Source of the DNA: Allochromatium palmeri
Lineage (GTDB): Bacteria > Pseudomonadota > Gammaproteobacteria > Chromatiales > Chromatiaceae
Assembly: GCF_009720725.1 (NCBI RefSeq)
Contig: NZ_WNKT01000003.1
Span: 117,894-181,893 of the forward strand
Length of the DNA stretch: 64,000 nucleotides
Reading direction: 5' to 3'
Positions 22,453 to 31,814 of this stretch are shown piece by piece (position 1 is the first letter of the stretch; every line of letters starts with the position of its first letter). The notes beneath the pieces are model-generated. The model saw only the letters and a list, made by a program, of their open reading frames with translations, ran no database searches and had not been told where the DNA came from. A program made the translations under genes and the position numbers.

Positions 22453-22854
22453 ATGGCCTGGAATCCCGACATCAAGGGCGTGACCCTGCCCTTCAGCGTG
22501 CTCAAGCAGAGCCTGAAACAACCGCACACGCTCAACTATCCGGTCGAGAAGCGTCAGTTGGTCCCCGGCTATCGCGGCTTTCATGTCAACGACCTGAGTC
22601 AGTGCGTCGGCTGCGGCAACTGTCAGGAAATCTGCATGAACGAGGCGATCGACATGGTCGAGGCCACCAGCGAGGTTAATCCCAAGAACGCTAGTGGACT
22701 GGTGCCCCGCATCGACTATGGACGCTGCTGCTGGTGCAGTCTGTGCGCCGATGTCTGCGGTCCCTACTCGCTGCGGCTGGAAGGCGAATACACCTATGTC
22801 AGTGCAGATCCAGACAGCTTTCTCTATGTCCCCAAGGACACTAAAACCTCCTAG
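22453..22854 (+). CDS. NuoI-like two-cluster ferredoxin subunit (MbsN-like)
   Basis: A 133-residue electron-input subunit with two [4Fe-4S] motifs: Cys51, 54, 57, 61 (CVGCGNCQEIC) and Cys92, 95, 98, 102 (CCWCSLCADVC). The residue after each last cysteine is Met or Gly rather than the usual Pro. In complex I the equivalent subunit carries N6a/N6b. With no NuoE/F/G genes nearby, reduced ferredoxin or a flavodoxin is the likely redox partner (inference). AGGAG precedes the ATG at a good distance. Confidence 0.93.
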   Translation: MAWNPDIKGVTLPFSVLKQSLKQPHTLNYPVEKRQLVPGYRGFHVNDLSQCVGCGNCQEICMNEAIDMVEATSEVNPKNASGLVPRIDYGRCCWCSLCADVCGPYSLRLEGEYTYVSADPDSFLYVPKDTKTS

Positions 22855-22866
22855 GAGCGCCGGATC

Positions 22867-23340
22867 ATGCAACGACTTCAATGGGGCGCGGTGCTGTTCG
22901 TCGTCTGGCTGGGGCTGACCAATTCACTCCAGATCCAGGAGGTCATCGCGGGTTTGATCGTCTCGGCGGTCATCGTCTGGCTGACGGTTCCGCGCCCAAC
23001 GCCGGGCACAGAGACCAAACCCTGGAGCCTGGTCGGATTGCTGCTGTATCTGCCGGTCTTTCTCAAGGCACTGGTGCTGGCCAATCTCGATGTCGCCCGC
23101 CGCGTGCTCGATCCCCGGCTGCCGATCGCGCCGGGTATCGTGCGCATCCGTACCGGACTCGAACAGCCCTATCAGCGCCTGATCCTGGCCAACAGCATCA
23201 CGCTCACGCCCGGCACCGTCACGCTGGAGACGGAGGGCGCGGATCTGTACGTTCACTGGATCGATGTGCGCGAGACCGATCCTGACGCCGCCGGCGAGAC
23301 GATCAAGGGCGAGCTGGAGCGCGCGATTCGGCGCATTTGA
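22867..23340 (+). CDS. mrpE: Mrp-type antiporter subunit E (MbsA/MbhA-like)
   Basis: A 157-residue membrane protein with two or three N-terminal helices and a cytoplasmic domain. LTPGTVTLETEGADLYVHWID is the MrpE/MnhE signature. In most Mrp, Mbh and Mbs operons this gene is first or near the front; here it closes the 13-gene set, 12 bases after the ferredoxin subunit. AGGAG stands nine bases before the ATG. It ends one base short of the convergent gene at 23342. Confidence 0.9.
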   Translation: MQRLQWGAVLFVVWLGLTNSLQIQEVIAGLIVSAVIVWLTVPRPTPGTETKPWSLVGLLLYLPVFLKALVLANLDVARRVLDPRLPIAPGIVRIRTGLEQPYQRLILANSITLTPGTVTLETEGADLYVHWIDVRETDPDAAGETIKGELERAIRRI

Positions 23341-23341
23341 T

Positions 23342-23971
23342 TCAATCGCGCCGCTGATCTGCCGGATCGTCCCGTCCGCCGCCGAAGAGACGCGCGACGA
23401 AGCGAAACACTTGTCCCAGGCCGCGCCAGACCCTGGGCAGCAACCAGAACAGCAGCAGCACGAAGAGCGCAAGCAGGACGAGAAAGACCGCCGGATGATT
23501 GACCGCGATCAGCAGACCTGCCAGGACACCGACATCCTCCGTGATCGAGGCCGTCCAGTTGGTGAAGGGTTCGGGTGAGGTGTTGATGAGCACGCGCGTG
23601 CCCGACTTGGCGGCGTGCGAGGCCGCCGCCAGTCCGCCGCCCAGGATGGCCGCTGCGATCTCAGCGCCGGGTCCGAGATCGCTCATGGCACCGGCGGCGA
23701 GCATGGCACCAGCCGGGATGCGCACGAAGGTGTGCAGCGAATCCCAGGCCGTGTCGACGCCCGGTATCTTGTCGGCGACGAACTCGACCAGATACATGAG
23801 ACCGGCAGCGAACAACACCAGGGGGTCGGTGAGAATCTCGAGTCCCGGCGGCAGATCCAGGCTGCCGCTCGCGCCGAGCAGACCCAGAATCAGGATGGCG
23901 GCATAGAGATTGATGCCGCTCGCCCAGGCTGCGCCAAGGGTCAGCGCCAAGGTTTGAGTCAGTTCGTCCAA
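23342..23971 (-). CDS. DUF4126-family membrane protein
   Basis: A 209-residue protein of unknown function. The pattern GAAWASGINLYAAILILGLLG, then AGLMYLVEFVADKIPGVDT and HTFVRIPAGAMLAAGAMSDLG, matches what I know as DUF4126. About five membrane segments, with an Arg-rich, Asp-containing C-terminal tail. No upstream ATG is in frame, so the start is a TTG at 23971 with only a weak GAGAG element; an internal start is possible but would remove the conserved first helix. It is convergent with the Mrp-like operon. Confidence 0.75.
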   Translation of the reverse strand: MDELTQTLALTLGAAWASGINLYAAILILGLLGASGSLDLPPGLEILTDPLVLFAAGLMYLVEFVADKIPGVDTAWDSLHTFVRIPAGAMLAAGAMSDLGPGAEIAAAILGGGLAAASHAAKSGTRVLINTSPEPFTNWTASITEDVGVLAGLLIAVNHPAVFLVLLALFVLLLFWLLPRVWRGLGQVFRFVARLFGGGRDDPADQRRD

Positions 23972-24104
23972 GGTTTCTGCACTCTCTGATAGGCCGCGAC
24001 TGGATTCAGCCCAGATTTGGATCGCTGTCCTATGCCCACTCTGCTGGCTTCAACCCAAGAGATGAGCACGGCGACGTCTCTCTCGGGTTTCATCCTGTCT
24101 TTGA

Positions 24105-24302
24105 TCACAGTGTTTGCGGCAGACCCGCTTGTTTGAGAACGGTGTTGGCCATGTGACGCGAACGGATTTTTCCATCCACTGCAAAGCGCCGACCGTTGAT
24201 CGGACTTTCCCAGATGTCGTGGTCGCCCTTGCCATGTCTGACCAGGGTACAGCCGGCGGCGCGGAGCAGGCGGATCAGTTCCGGCGTAAAATTCGCGCCC
24301 AT
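24105..24302 (-). CDS. hicA: HicA-family mRNA interferase toxin
   Basis: A 65-residue YcfA/HicA-like protein: TPELIRLLRAAGCTLVRHGKGDHDIWESP followed here in two parts by GRRFAVDGKIRSRHMANTVL. The dsRBD-like fold of HicA uses the central His, which here is in GKGDHDIW. The ATG overlaps the upstream hicB stop by four bases, so the pair is translationally coupled. In classic systems hicA comes first; the antitoxin-first order seen here is a known variant. Expected role: growth-arresting RNase held in check by HicB. Confidence 0.8.
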   Translation of the reverse strand: MGANFTPELIRLLRAAGCTLVRHGKGDHDIWESPINGRRFAVDGKIRSRHMANTVLKQAGLPQTL

Positions 24303-24532
24303 CAGGCCACCTGTCGCAGTTGGGCTAGATGCGTGGTGGTCAGCACACGCAACGGAATCTCGTCATCCGCCGGGCAGCCGTTTTCCGCCAGCATCTCCGG
24401 CACCCGGACTCGCAACAGAGACATCATGGCTTCCAGCGTGGGCGCTTCGCCGACCAGTCCGGGGACATTGCTGTCCTCAATGTACCAGACACCGGCCTCG
24501 GCATCCCATTCGACGCAGATTTCATAATGCAT
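24302..24532 (-). CDS. hicB: HicB-like (DUF1902-type) antitoxin
   Basis: A 76-residue protein starting MHYEICVEWDAEAGVWYIED with SNVPGLVGEAPTLEAMMSLL, the partial RNase H-like fold of HicB/DUF1902 antitoxins. AGGAG lies eight bases before this ATG, which fixes the start; a longer in-frame ORF upstream is not supported. There is no obvious C-terminal DNA-binding domain, so transcriptional autoregulation may need a partner. It pairs with the downstream hicA. Confidence 0.8.
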   Translation of the reverse strand: MHYEICVEWDAEAGVWYIEDSNVPGLVGEAPTLEAMMSLLRVRVPEMLAENGCPADDEIPLRVLTTTHLAQLRQVA

Positions 24533-24701
24533 GGCGGTTACTCCTGATGGATGGATCACAGGTCGAATGTTCCCTGCTCTGGCGCCGGCACGGCCGTGGC
24601 AGCGTGTCGCCATATGCGGGTTCAGTTGACTAGGAATCCTGGAGAGCCTAGCTTTGCTCAAAAATCAACTGAGACCACAGCGCAATCATGCGCAAGATAC
24701 C

Positions 24702-25199
24702 ATGACTCGTTTGCTCCTCTTTATGGCCCTGTTCGTCGTCGTGCTCTACGGCTCCTGGCCCTATTACACCATCTATCGGCTCGACGGTGCCTTGGGTGCA
24801 GAGGATGCACAAGCCATCGCGCCCTTCGTCGATCTGCCGGCTATCCGTGCCGGCTACAAAGAGCAGGCTGGTGCCGCGCTGAAGGGCATGATGCCGGACT
24901 CGTCGCGCGGTGGCGAAAGCGAGCCGTTCGTCGAATGGCTTGCGGCGGGTCTACGTCCGCTCGGCGAAGCGGCGCTCGAACGTACCGTCACGCTCGATTG
25001 GGTCCGGTATGCGCTACGAGACGCCGCGCAGCGTGCCACCGAGCAGCGTCCCGCCTATTTCATGGCCGGCATCGACTACGCCTTCTTTCAGTCCTGGAAC
25101 CGATTCGGTATCCGTCTCGGCTCGACCGAAGTCGTGATGCAGTTTCAGGGATTGAATTGGCGGGTGACGGCGCTCAAAGACCGCGCCCAGGATGAATGA
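24702..25199 (+). CDS. DUF2939-like membrane-anchored protein
   Basis: A 165-residue protein beginning MTRLLLFMALFVVVLYGSWPYY, a single N-terminal membrane anchor or signal segment. The rest (IYRLDGALGAEDAQAIAPFVDLPAIR and similar) fits the DUF2939 pattern, a probably periplasmic domain of unknown function. I chose this ATG because the 16 codons upstream are polar and lie outside the family. It is convergent with proB, 19 bases apart. Confidence 0.7.
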   Translation: MTRLLLFMALFVVVLYGSWPYYTIYRLDGALGAEDAQAIAPFVDLPAIRAGYKEQAGAALKGMMPDSSRGGESEPFVEWLAAGLRPLGEAALERTVTLDWVRYALRDAAQRATEQRPAYFMAGIDYAFFQSWNRFGIRLGSTEVVMQFQGLNWRVTALKDRAQDE

Positions 25200-25218
25200 C
25201 ACCTGCAATGGCCGCAGA

Positions 25219-26343
25219 TCAAGTCAACACCAGATTGTCTCGATGGATCAGTTCCTCGTCGTCGAGATAGCCGAGGATCGACTCGAAACTCGACGACGGC
25301 CGGCCACGGATGCGCTCGGCCTCATCGGCATCATAGTTGACCAGACCGCGCGCGATTTCGTGCCCGGACTCGTCGACACAGATCACGACTTCACCGCGAT
25401 TGAAGCGTCCCTGCACCGCCTTCACGCCCACGGCCAGCAGACTGGTGCCCTTCTCGCGTAGCGCCCGCACCGCCCCCGCATCCAAGACTAACCGACCACG
25501 CGCCTGAAGATGACCCGCAAGCCACTGCTTGCGCGCCGCCTGCGGCCCCTGGAAGGGAATCAGCAGGGTACCGACCGACTCGCCCGCACCGATCCGGCTC
25601 AAAACCTGCTCGCCGCGCCCAGGCGCAATAATCGTCGGGGTGCCTGAACGCGCGGCCAGCCGTGAGGCCCGGATCTTGGTGACCATACCGCCGGTGCCAA
25701 GCCCAGTGACACTGCCGCCGGCAACCTGATCGAGCAGCGGATCACTGACCCAGGTTTCGGGGATGAGCTTGGCCTCGGGGTTCTTGCGCGGATCCTGCTC
25801 GAAGAGTCCGTCCTGATCGGTGAGCAGGATCAGCAGATCAGCCTCGATCAGATTGGCCACCAGCGCGGCCAGGGTGTCGTTGTCGCCGAAGCGCAGCTCA
25901 TCGGTTGCAACTGTGTCGTTCTCGTTGATGACTGGGATCACGCCGAGCTTCAGGAGCGTGCGCAAGGTGCTGCGTGCGTTGAGATAGCGCGAGCGGTTGG
26001 ACAGATCATCGCGCGTCAGCAGCACCTGAGCGGTATGCAGGCCGCGCGCCTGAAAGCAATCCTCATAGGCCCGTACCAGCCCCATCTGACCGATGGCCGC
26101 CGCCGCTTGCAGCTCATGCAGCGTTTTGGGCCGACGACGCCAGCCCATGCGCGCCATGCCCTCGGCCACGGCGCCGGAGGACACCAGCACGATCTCATGA
26201 CCGGCCTGACGGCGCGCGCTCATTTGCTCGACCCAGGGGTCGAGCATGGCGCGCTCCAGGCCCTGACCATCGCGCGTCAGCAGCGCACTGCCGATCTTGA
26301 CCACCCAACGCCGCGTACCTGGAATCCTGTCTCGCGAGATCAT
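25219..26343 (-). CDS. proB: Glutamate 5-kinase with PUA domain
   Basis: Phosphorylates glutamate to gamma-glutamyl phosphate, the first step of proline synthesis. The amino-acid kinase domain (about 10-260) has [49 protein letters not shown] and [19 protein letters not shown]-terminal PUA domain (about 285-370) has [23 protein letters not shown] and [22 protein letters not shown]. The 374 residues are the usual length. It is 44 bases after obg in the conserved rplU-rpmA-obg-proB order. Proline feedback inhibition is expected from the family. Confidence 0.96.
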   Translation of the reverse strand: MISRDRIPGTRRWVVKIGSALLTRDGQGLERAMLDPWVEQMSARRQAGHEIVLVSSGAVAEGMARMGWRRRPKTLHELQAAAAIGQMGLVRAYEDCFQARGLHTAQVLLTRDDLSNRSRYLNARSTLRTLLKLGVIPVINENDTVATDELRFGDNDTLAALVANLIEADLLILLTDQDGLFEQDPRKNPEAKLIPETWVSDPLLDQVAGGSVTGLGTGGMVTKIRASRLAARSGTPTIIAPGRGEQVLSRIGAGESVGTLLIPFQGPQAARKQWLAGHLQARGRLVLDAGAVRALREKGTSLLAVGVKAVQGRFNRGEVVICVDESGHEIARGLVNYDADEAERIRGRPSSSFESILGYLDDEELIHRDNLVLT

Positions 26344-26387
26344 GCTGCTGCAACCGCGCTCAGAGTATGAAGTTGTAGAATTCGGGT

Positions 26388-27506
<1,119 letters not shown>

Positions 27507-27512
27507 TTATCT

Positions 27513-27549
27513 CAGAAAAGAAAAAGCCCCGCCCGAGGGACGAGGCTTC
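27513..27549 (-). terminator. Intrinsic terminator/attenuator between rpmA and obg
   Basis: Read on the minus strand, the stem AAGCCTCG...CGGGGCTT (one mismatch, short GC-rich loop) is followed by TTTTTCTTTTCT. This is the shape of a Rho-independent terminator after the ribosomal genes. It leaves only a few bases before obg, so partial read-through is the likely way obg and proB are expressed. Confidence 0.7.
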
Positions 27550-27637
27550 GCGATCGGCGCGAACAGCGTGATTGAGACAGGCCGGCGAGGGGTCCGAAGA
27601 ACCGCTGCGGCAGGCCGCGCGCCGATGCGACGCAGAA

Positions 27638-27895
27638 TCAGGCGCTCTCGACGGTGACGAACTTGCGGTTCTTCGGACCCTTGGTCACGAACTTCACCAC
27701 GCCGTCGGCCAATGCAAACAGGGTGTGGTCCTTGCCGCAACCAACGTTGACGCCGTTGTGGAAACGGGTGCCACGCTGACGCACGATGATGCTGCCCGCC
27801 CGGATCTTCTGGCCGCCGAAGATCTTGACGCCCAGTCGTTTGGATTCGGAATCGCGGCCGTTGCGTGAACTACCGCCTGCTTTCTTATGTGCCAT
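27638..27895 (-). CDS. rpmA: 50S ribosomal protein L27
   Basis: An 85-residue protein starting [20 protein letters not shown], the classic L27 N-terminus that reaches towards the peptidyl transferase centre. [20 protein letters not shown] is in the core. There is no extra N-terminal cleavage peptide of the Firmicute type. It lies ten bases after rplU. Confidence 0.98.
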   Translation of the reverse strand: MAHKKAGGSSRNGRDSESKRLGVKIFGGQKIRAGSIIVRQRGTRFHNGVNVGCGKDHTLFALADGVVKFVTKGPKNRKFVTVESA

Positions 27896-27905
27896 GGCTA
27901 ACTCC

Positions 27906-28220
27906 TCAACCCGCGCTGATGCCGGTGATCTTGACCGCCGTGAACCACTGACGGTGGCCCTGACGCTTCATGTGATGCTTGCGACGACGGAATTTGATGA
28001 TCTTGACTTTTTTGGCGCGCCCGTGCGACTCAACTGTCGCGGTCACTTTGCCGCCAGCCAGATAAGGCTGACCGACCTTGACGTTATCACCATCGGCCAC
28101 CATCAAGACCTGTTCGAAATCGACACTGTCGCCGGTCTCGGCGGTCAGCTTTTCGATCTTGACCGTGTCACCTTCGGAAACCCGGTATTGCTTGCCACCG
28201 GTTTGAATGACCGCGTACAT
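27906..28220 (-). CDS. rplU: 50S ribosomal protein L21
   Basis: A 104-residue protein with [20 protein letters not shown] and [19 protein letters not shown], both typical of L21. First gene of rplU-rpmA-obg-proB, behind a good sigma-70-like promoter at 28285-28313. Confidence 0.98.
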   Translation of the reverse strand: MYAVIQTGGKQYRVSEGDTVKIEKLTAETGDSVDFEQVLMVADGDNVKVGQPYLAGGKVTATVESHGRAKKVKIIKFRRRKHHMKRQGHRQWFTAVKITGISAG

Positions 28221-28284
28221 GTTCTGAAGATCCCCAGGAGTGTTCGGATAGGGCCGACGCTCCGCGCCGGAACAAAGAAGCGGA

Positions 28285-28313
28285 ATTCAACCAGAAAATC
28301 CCTGTTGGGTCAA
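28285..28313 (-). promoter_or_regulatory. Sigma-70-like promoter for rplU-rpmA-obg-proB
   Basis: On the minus strand: TTGACC, 17-base spacer, TTGAAT, about 65 bases upstream of the rplU ATG. It faces away from the ispB promoter in the 264-bp divergent gap. Confidence 0.5.
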
Positions 28314-28422
28314 CGTCGAAAAACGAATGGCGGCACGCTGAGCCCGCCGAACGTCAGTCAAGAGTCGACCGGGCGCGTTAAATTGCGTACCCTTAGCCGA
28401 TTGACAGCGCGGGGCGCTTGGC

Positions 28423-28452
28423 TTGACAGTCGCTCGCCCACGCCCCTAGCAT
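28423..28452 (+). promoter_or_regulatory. Sigma-70-like promoter for ispB
   Basis: A consensus -35 TTGACA is followed after 18 bases by TAGCAT, ending about 32 bases before the ispB ATG. The fit to the -35 is perfect and the -10 is four of six. Confidence 0.5.
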
Positions 28453-28484
28453 CCGCCGCCATTCTACGGTAGACCCAGACACGC

Positions 28485-29453
28485 ATGGACCTCTCCAGGA
28501 TTCGACAACCCGTCGCCGAGGACATCAAGGCCGTCGACGCCTTGATCCTGCGCCGACTCCAGTCCGACGTGGTATTGATCAACCAGATCGGCCACTACAT
28601 CGTCAACAGCGGCGGCAAGCGTCTGCGTCCGCTTTCGGTGCTGCTCGCCGCACGCGCCTGCGGCTACAGCGGCGAGCGTCACATCGATCTTGCGGCTGTG
28701 GTGGAGTTCATCCACACCGCCACCCTGCTGCACGACGACGTGGTCGATGGCTCGGAACTGCGGCGTAATCGCGAGACGGCCAATACGGTCTGGGGCAACG
28801 ACGCCAGTGTCCTGGTTGGTGACTTCCTCTACTCGCGCGCCTTCGAGATGATGGTCGAGGTCGGCAACATGCGGGTCATGGACATCCTCTCGCATGCGAC
28901 CAACCGCATCGCCGAGGGCGAGGTGCTGCAGTTGCTCAACGAGCGCGACCCGGACACCGACGAACAGCGTTACATGGAAGTCATCACGCGCAAGACCGCG
29001 ACCCTGTTCGAGGCCGGCATCCGGCTCGGCGCCGTGCTCGCCGAGTCGCCGTCCGAGATCGAGGAGGCCACGCGCGAATACGGTCTCAGTCTCGGCATCG
29101 CCTTCCAGCTCGTCGACGACGCGCTCGATTACAGCGTCGATAATGCCGAGCTGGGCAAAAACGTCGGCGACGATCTCGACGAGGGCAAGCCGACCCTGCC
29201 GATCATCCGCGCCATGGCGGTCGGCTCGCCCGAGCAGCGCGCCCTGCTGCGCGATGCCATCGAGCATGGTGGACGCGATCGCATCGAAGCCGTCACGGCG
29301 GCTATTGCGTCTACCGATGCGATCGAATACACTACGCAGCTCGCACAGTCATACGCGGCACGGGCCAAAAACGCGCTTGAGCGCCTACCCGCCTCGCCCG
29401 CGACCGACGCGCTTGCCATGCTGGCGGATTTCGCAGTCGCGCGCACGTATTGA
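28485..29453 (+). CDS. ispB: Octaprenyl diphosphate synthase (trans long-chain)
   Basis: A 322-residue polyprenyl synthase that elongates farnesyl diphosphate with isopentenyl diphosphate to make the quinone side chain. The first Asp-rich motif is LLHDDVVDGSELRR and the second is LVDDALDYSVDNAELGKNVGDD; GGKRLRP near residue 45 binds isopentenyl diphosphate. It is divergent from rplU, the usual gammaproteobacterial arrangement. The exact chain length cannot be read from sequence alone. Confidence 0.95.
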   Translation: MDLSRIRQPVAEDIKAVDALILRRLQSDVVLINQIGHYIVNSGGKRLRPLSVLLAARACGYSGERHIDLAAVVEFIHTATLLHDDVVDGSELRRNRETANTVWGNDASVLVGDFLYSRAFEMMVEVGNMRVMDILSHATNRIAEGEVLQLLNERDPDTDEQRYMEVITRKTATLFEAGIRLGAVLAESPSEIEEATREYGLSLGIAFQLVDDALDYSVDNAELGKNVGDDLDEGKPTLPIIRAMAVGSPEQRALLRDAIEHGGRDRIEAVTAAIASTDAIEYTTQLAQSYAARAKNALERLPASPATDALAMLADFAVARTY

Positions 29454-29466
29454 CGGTGTCACCAGT

Positions 29467-29545
<79 letters not shown>

Positions 29546-29558
29546 AATCTCTCGATAG

Positions 29559-29584
29559 AAAAAACCGGCTTCAGCCGGTTTTTT
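29559..29584 (+). terminator. Rho-independent terminator after tRNA-Pro
   Basis: A stem CCGGC/GCCGG with loop TTCA is flanked by A6 on the left and T6 on the right, so it can work in both directions: for the tRNA on the plus strand and, less clearly, for the gene ending at 29632 on the minus strand. Confidence 0.85.
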
Positions 29585-29631
29585 CTTGTCCGTCATTCAT
29601 GTCGCTACGGCGTACCAGCGAGCGCAAATCC

Positions 29632-31686
29632 TCACCCCCGCTGACTCATCTCCGCCCAATGCTCGCGTCCGTCGCGATTGTCGAGATGATTGAGCAGACT
29701 CAGCACGAACCGCTTGTCGAAGCGCCGCCCGATCTCACGCATCAGAATGGCCTCGGCCTCGTCGAAGCTCCGGGCGTCGCGGAAGGCCCGCGGGCTGATC
29801 AGGGCGACGAAGGCATTGGCCAGCGCGACCACCTGGGCCGTAGGCAGAATCTCATCGCCCTTCAAGCCGTTCGGGCGGCCACTGCCGTCGACCCATTCGT
29901 TGATCTGCGCCAGGGTTTCGAGCACCGGACCGTCGAACTCGATGTCACGCAACAGCGTTGGACCTTCGTCGAGCGCCTCGCGCACCCGCTTCAACTCCTG
30001 ATCGGTCAGACCGCCCCCCTTGACCAGCAGCGCGCGCGGGATGCGGATCTTGCCGATGTTGACCAGACGCGCCGCCTGCTCGGTGGTCTCGATCAGTGCG
30101 TGCTCGAACCCGAGATCCTCGGCAATGGCGCGTGCGACCTGGACAACGTATCTGGATTGATGCGCCGAGTCAGGATCGCGCTCGTCGACCAGGCCGACCA
30201 GCGTATCGAGCAGATGCTGGGTGTTGCGTTCGCGACGGGCACGCTCGTACATCAGATCAGTCAGATCTTCGATGGTCACGAGTACGGCCAGCTCTGGATC
30301 CTCGGTCGCTGCCGTGAACGCCATATGATGCGAGCGCCAAATGTGCTCCTGATCGCGATCACCGAGGACGCGCCCGATCTCGACCTGGGGCGTCCCGGTT
30401 TCCAGTACCCGCTGATTGATGGCGCTATAGCGCGTCGCCGTGTCCTGCCCAAGCACCCCGGCCAGCGAGCGCCCGATCAACTCCTCGCGCGCGATGCCGC
30501 TGAGCTCGGCCAGACGACGATTGGCATAGGTGATGTGATTGTTCGCATCGACGACCAGGATGGGATTGGGCTGGCTGTCGGTCAGGATGTCGAGAAAGCC
30601 CGACAGACGCTCGAAGCGTTCTGCCGACAAGCGATAGCATTCGGCAACCTCCTCGACCCGGCGCGAGGTGGCATAGAGCCAGACCAGCACCAGAGCCGCG
30701 CCGATCAGCACCGCCAGCACCGCCAGACCGCTGATGAGCGTCATGCGTCGCGCGTCGCTCGCCGCCAGGGCTTCAGCGGCCCCGAGACGATGCACCAGCA
30801 CCCAGTCGGTTCCGGGGATGCGCCGGCTGACAGCAAAGGACTCGGTGAACGCATAATGACGGCCATGGTGGAAGAGTCCAGGCTGTTCCAGTGCTTCGAC
30901 GTCGATGAGATCCTTGGTATTAACCGCAAGCCGTTTCGTCAGCGGCTCGCTGCCATCGAGCAGCGGCGAGAGATATTCGACCAGATTGCCGGAGCGACGG
31001 ATCAGATAGGTTTCAGCCGTGCGTGCTGCGAGTCCGGGCTGCCTGAGGATCGCGAAGACACTCGCATCGATCGGACGCAGCGCCAGGAAACGAGCGATCA
31101 CCCGACCCTTGCCTTCGGAAGCATCCGCCTGCACCGGCACCAGAAAACCGAGTGTCAACCGCTCATCCACACCGCGATGCAGATCGAGCAGCGCACGCTC
31201 GGTCAGCGGCGTTTGTTGCAGAATATCGGCCAGTGGGCCGTCGATTGGCGGCATACCAGGCGTTGCGGCCAACACACGGCCTTGCGGATCGAGCACGGCC
31301 AGTTGGACTTCGAGCACGGTATCGAAGCGGCCTGGCTGATAGCCGGTACTCTGGCGCGACACAAAACCCATGCGTTCGGCCGTCACGGCCAGCAGCGCGC
31401 TGAGCGTCTCGCGGGATGCCGCATCCGGCGCCCCGCTCTCCTGCACGAGATTGGTCACTGCATGCTGAAACGGCGCGTGATGCGCTGATCGCTCCATCAC
31501 CGCATATTGACCTTGCAGCCAGTGCTCGATGGCCTCGACGCGACTGTCGACCACGAGACTCATCTGGGTCTGTAACGCCTGGAGATCGCGCCCCTTTTCG
31601 GCGTTGGCGAAGACGATGATGCCGTAGATCGCCAGCCCCAGGCTGAGCACGAGCGCGGCGATGGCGAACTGGATCTGTTTGTTCAC
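29632..31686 (-). CDS. Membrane sensor: periplasmic Cache-like, PAS, degenerate HD-GYP
   Basis: A 684-residue signalling protein. TM1 is at about 7-27, a periplasmic Cache-like domain at about 30-305, TM2 at about 312-335, a PAS domain at about 362-470 (PNPILVVDANNHITYANRRL), then a short helix and an HD-type domain (about 490-640). The catalytic residues are lost: where HD-GYP enzymes have HDIGK this has VNIGKIRIP, HHE is replaced by INE, and GYP by GRP (DGSGRPNGL). It therefore probably does not hydrolyse c-di-GMP but may bind it or act as a scaffold. The start is GTG with GAGG eight bases upstream. It stands alone between tRNA-Pro and gltA. Confidence 0.85.
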   Translation of the reverse strand: MNKQIQFAIAALVLSLGLAIYGIIVFANAEKGRDLQALQTQMSLVVDSRVEAIEHWLQGQYAVMERSAHHAPFQHAVTNLVQESGAPDAASRETLSALLAVTAERMGFVSRQSTGYQPGRFDTVLEVQLAVLDPQGRVLAATPGMPPIDGPLADILQQTPLTERALLDLHRGVDERLTLGFLVPVQADASEGKGRVIARFLALRPIDASVFAILRQPGLAARTAETYLIRRSGNLVEYLSPLLDGSEPLTKRLAVNTKDLIDVEALEQPGLFHHGRHYAFTESFAVSRRIPGTDWVLVHRLGAAEALAASDARRMTLISGLAVLAVLIGAALVLVWLYATSRRVEEVAECYRLSAERFERLSGFLDILTDSQPNPILVVDANNHITYANRRLAELSGIAREELIGRSLAGVLGQDTATRYSAINQRVLETGTPQVEIGRVLGDRDQEHIWRSHHMAFTAATEDPELAVLVTIEDLTDLMYERARRERNTQHLLDTLVGLVDERDPDSAHQSRYVVQVARAIAEDLGFEHALIETTEQAARLVNIGKIRIPRALLVKGGGLTDQELKRVREALDEGPTLLRDIEFDGPVLETLAQINEWVDGSGRPNGLKGDEILPTAQVVALANAFVALISPRAFRDARSFDEAEAILMREIGRRFDKRFVLSLLNHLDNRDGREHWAEMSQRG

Positions 31687-31814
31687 ACCTGTGTCCTCTT
31701 TTTACGCAGACAGGATCGAACTCACCCATCAGGCCGCACGAACGATCCCGATGAGCCCCGATCGAGCCTGTCCGTTGTCAGATGACCGCCGTCGCGAGCG
31801 ACCATGCACAAGGT

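Noticed and set aside
13765..23340. Respiratory complex I (nuo) or group 4 [NiFe] hydrogenase
   Set aside because: No NuoA/J/N set in nuo order, no NuoE/F/G, Mrp subunits present, and the large subunit lacks one Ni cysteine with no maturation genes. An MBS-like complex fits better.
24551..25195. 214-codon plus-strand ORF overlapping the DUF2939-like gene
   Set aside because: Arg-rich translation in an alternate frame. The other frame has a proper signal segment and family pattern.
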